A stretch of 6,592 bases of DNA from CAYVLI01 sp964452105 [NCBI: uncultured Nitrospinota bacterium] (lineage in GTDB: Bacteria; JAUXIQ01). The notes under the pieces are model-generated. The model saw only the letters and a program-made list of their open reading frames with translations. It was not told the origin of the DNA and ran no database searches. Shown here piece after piece: positions 6,145 to 6,592 of the stretch (its first letter is position 1; every line of letters starts with the position of its first letter). The stretch is from the NCBI GenBank assembly GCA_964452105.1, contig CAYVLI010000153.1, forward strand, positions 1-6,592, read 5' to 3'. The translations under genes were made by a program, and so were the position numbers.

Positions 6145-6423
6145 TTATCTTGAAATATCGTCGATGGTCTCAAACTGCAGAGTTCTGGCCTCTTCTATTA
6201 TCTTTTGATACACCCTCGTTATGGCTTCATCGTCGAGGGGACCGTTATTTCTATTTCTAAGCTTCTCAAGGAGCTCCTTTTCCCTCTCCGGTGAAAATAG
6301 TGGCAACCCTCCGGCTTTTTTTAGTTTCCCTATTTCCAGCGCCAGTTGAGCCCTCTTATTTATAAGGTCAAGAATCTGAAGGTCCAGTCCGTCGATCTTG
6401 CTCCGCAACCAATCAATGTCCAT
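6145..6423 (-). CDS. aroQ: Chorismate mutase, AroQ type, stand-alone
   Basis: It converts chorismate to prephenate, the branch step to phenylalanine and tyrosine, in the cytoplasm. The protein has 92 residues from ATG 6423, the size of a monofunctional AroQ domain. Using numbering from the in-frame TTG at 6429 (two residues longer), the three-helix fold begins LRSKIDGLDLQILDLINKRA. Residues matching the E. coli active site are Arg9, Arg26, Lys35, Arg49 and Glu50 (SPEREKELLEKL), and Gln85 at the end of IIEEARTLQ. There is no fused prephenate dehydratase, dehydrogenase or DAHP synthase. The start is unsure: TTG 6429 and ATG 6423 share a weak GGAA upstream; I prefer the ATG. It is the first full gene of the cluster, about 80 bases after a good promoter. 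It has no known link to cytochrome maturation and may belong to an aromatic amino acid operon beyond the right edge. Confidence 0.92.
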   Translation of the reverse strand: MDIDWLRSKIDGLDLQILDLINKRAQLALEIGKLKKAGGLPLFSPEREKELLEKLRNRNNGPLDDEAITRVYQKIIEEARTLQFETIDDISR

Positions 6424-6506
6424 GGCCAAATTTCCGTTTTTTAGGCCCCTCTAAACTCGCTTATGGGCAGGTATTGAAACTCCAAAAACAAGCATACACC
6501 TATTAA

Positions 6507-6535
6507 ATAATGACACACAGGTCTCCTGCTGTCAA
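6507..6535 (-). promoter_or_regulatory. Sigma70-type promoter ahead of the chorismate mutase gene
   Basis: On the minus strand a perfect -35 box TTGACA (6530-6535) is followed, after exactly 17 bases, by CATTAT (6507-6512), which matches the -10 consensus at four of six places. Transcription would start near 6500, leaving a leader of about 75 bases before the first gene. All genes to the left lie on the same strand without a clear terminator, so this promoter may serve the whole cluster. It is predicted from sequence only. Confidence 0.6.
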
Positions 6536-6592
6536 TAGCTAAGCCATTTGCCGTCCAACATCCTTTCTTCTTGACCCAGGCTTGTTTTATGC
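6532..6592 (-). CDS. Possible 3' end of an upstream gene (enters from right edge)
   Basis: One minus-strand frame is open from the edge to a TGA at 6532-6534 and reads HKTSLGQEERMLDGKWLSY. The peptide looks like an ordinary protein tail, and its stop overlaps the -35 box of the promoter, a common arrangement at gene ends. With only 19 codons visible I cannot name a family. Another minus-strand frame is also open here, so this is tentative. Confidence 0.3.
   Translation of the reverse strand, partial: HKTSLGQEERMLDGKWLSY

Noticed and set aside
6440-6455. Inverted repeat TTTAG-GCCCCT-CTAAA in the leader of the chorismate mutase gene, as an attenuator or terminator
   Set aside because: The stem is only five AT-rich pairs and no T-run follows on the transcribed strand.
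6425-6590. A second minus-strand frame open from the right edge to a TAA just ahead of the chorismate mutase start
   Set aside because: Its product is unlike a normal protein tail, with scattered Cys and Trp, and it would run through the promoter and leader; the competing short frame ending at 6532 looks more natural.

Overview
The window is a single, tightly packed minus-strand gene cluster for cytochrome c maturation by System I (Ccm). Transcription runs from the right edge to the left. In that order it reads: possible tail of an upstream gene, a sigma70-type promoter, a stand-alone AroQ-type chorismate mutase, a small heavy-metal-associated (HMA) copper-chaperone-like protein, ccmE, ccmF, a small membrane zinc-ribbon protein, a secreted and membrane-anchored protein with a carboxypeptidase-regulatory-like beta domain, ccmA, and ccmB running off the left edge. 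ccmC would be expected next, outside the window. I see no RNA gene, insertion sequence, CRISPR array or convincing terminator. No gene-free stretch exceeds 300 bases; the longest, between ccmE and ccmF, is 195 bases.

The genes fit one pathway. CcmA/CcmB, with the unseen CcmC, load heme onto the periplasmic chaperone CcmE. CcmF then takes heme from CcmE and attaches it to apocytochromes. CcmE carries Cys123 where the classical protein has its heme-binding His. This matches the known variant System I of archaea and some bacteria (Desulfovibrio is the studied case), which has a cysteine CcmE and no CcmH. Consistently, no CcmG, CcmH or TPR-type CcmI is seen here. The space they would fill holds two less familiar membrane proteins. 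Both carry a short helical hairpin resembling the segment after the first membrane helix of CcmI, and the two copies align to each other without gaps.

The organism is most likely a bacterium with multiple c-type cytochromes and an anaerobic or facultative lifestyle, perhaps of the Desulfobacterota/Nitrospirota kind. That is inference from the variant Ccm set, moderate GC and frequent TTG starts; the window holds no taxonomic marker. The most notable points are a Tyr-to-Phe change in the CcmE heme motif (Cys-x-x-x-Phe), the paired CcmI-like accessory proteins, and the copper-chaperone and chorismate mutase genes at the head of the cluster.
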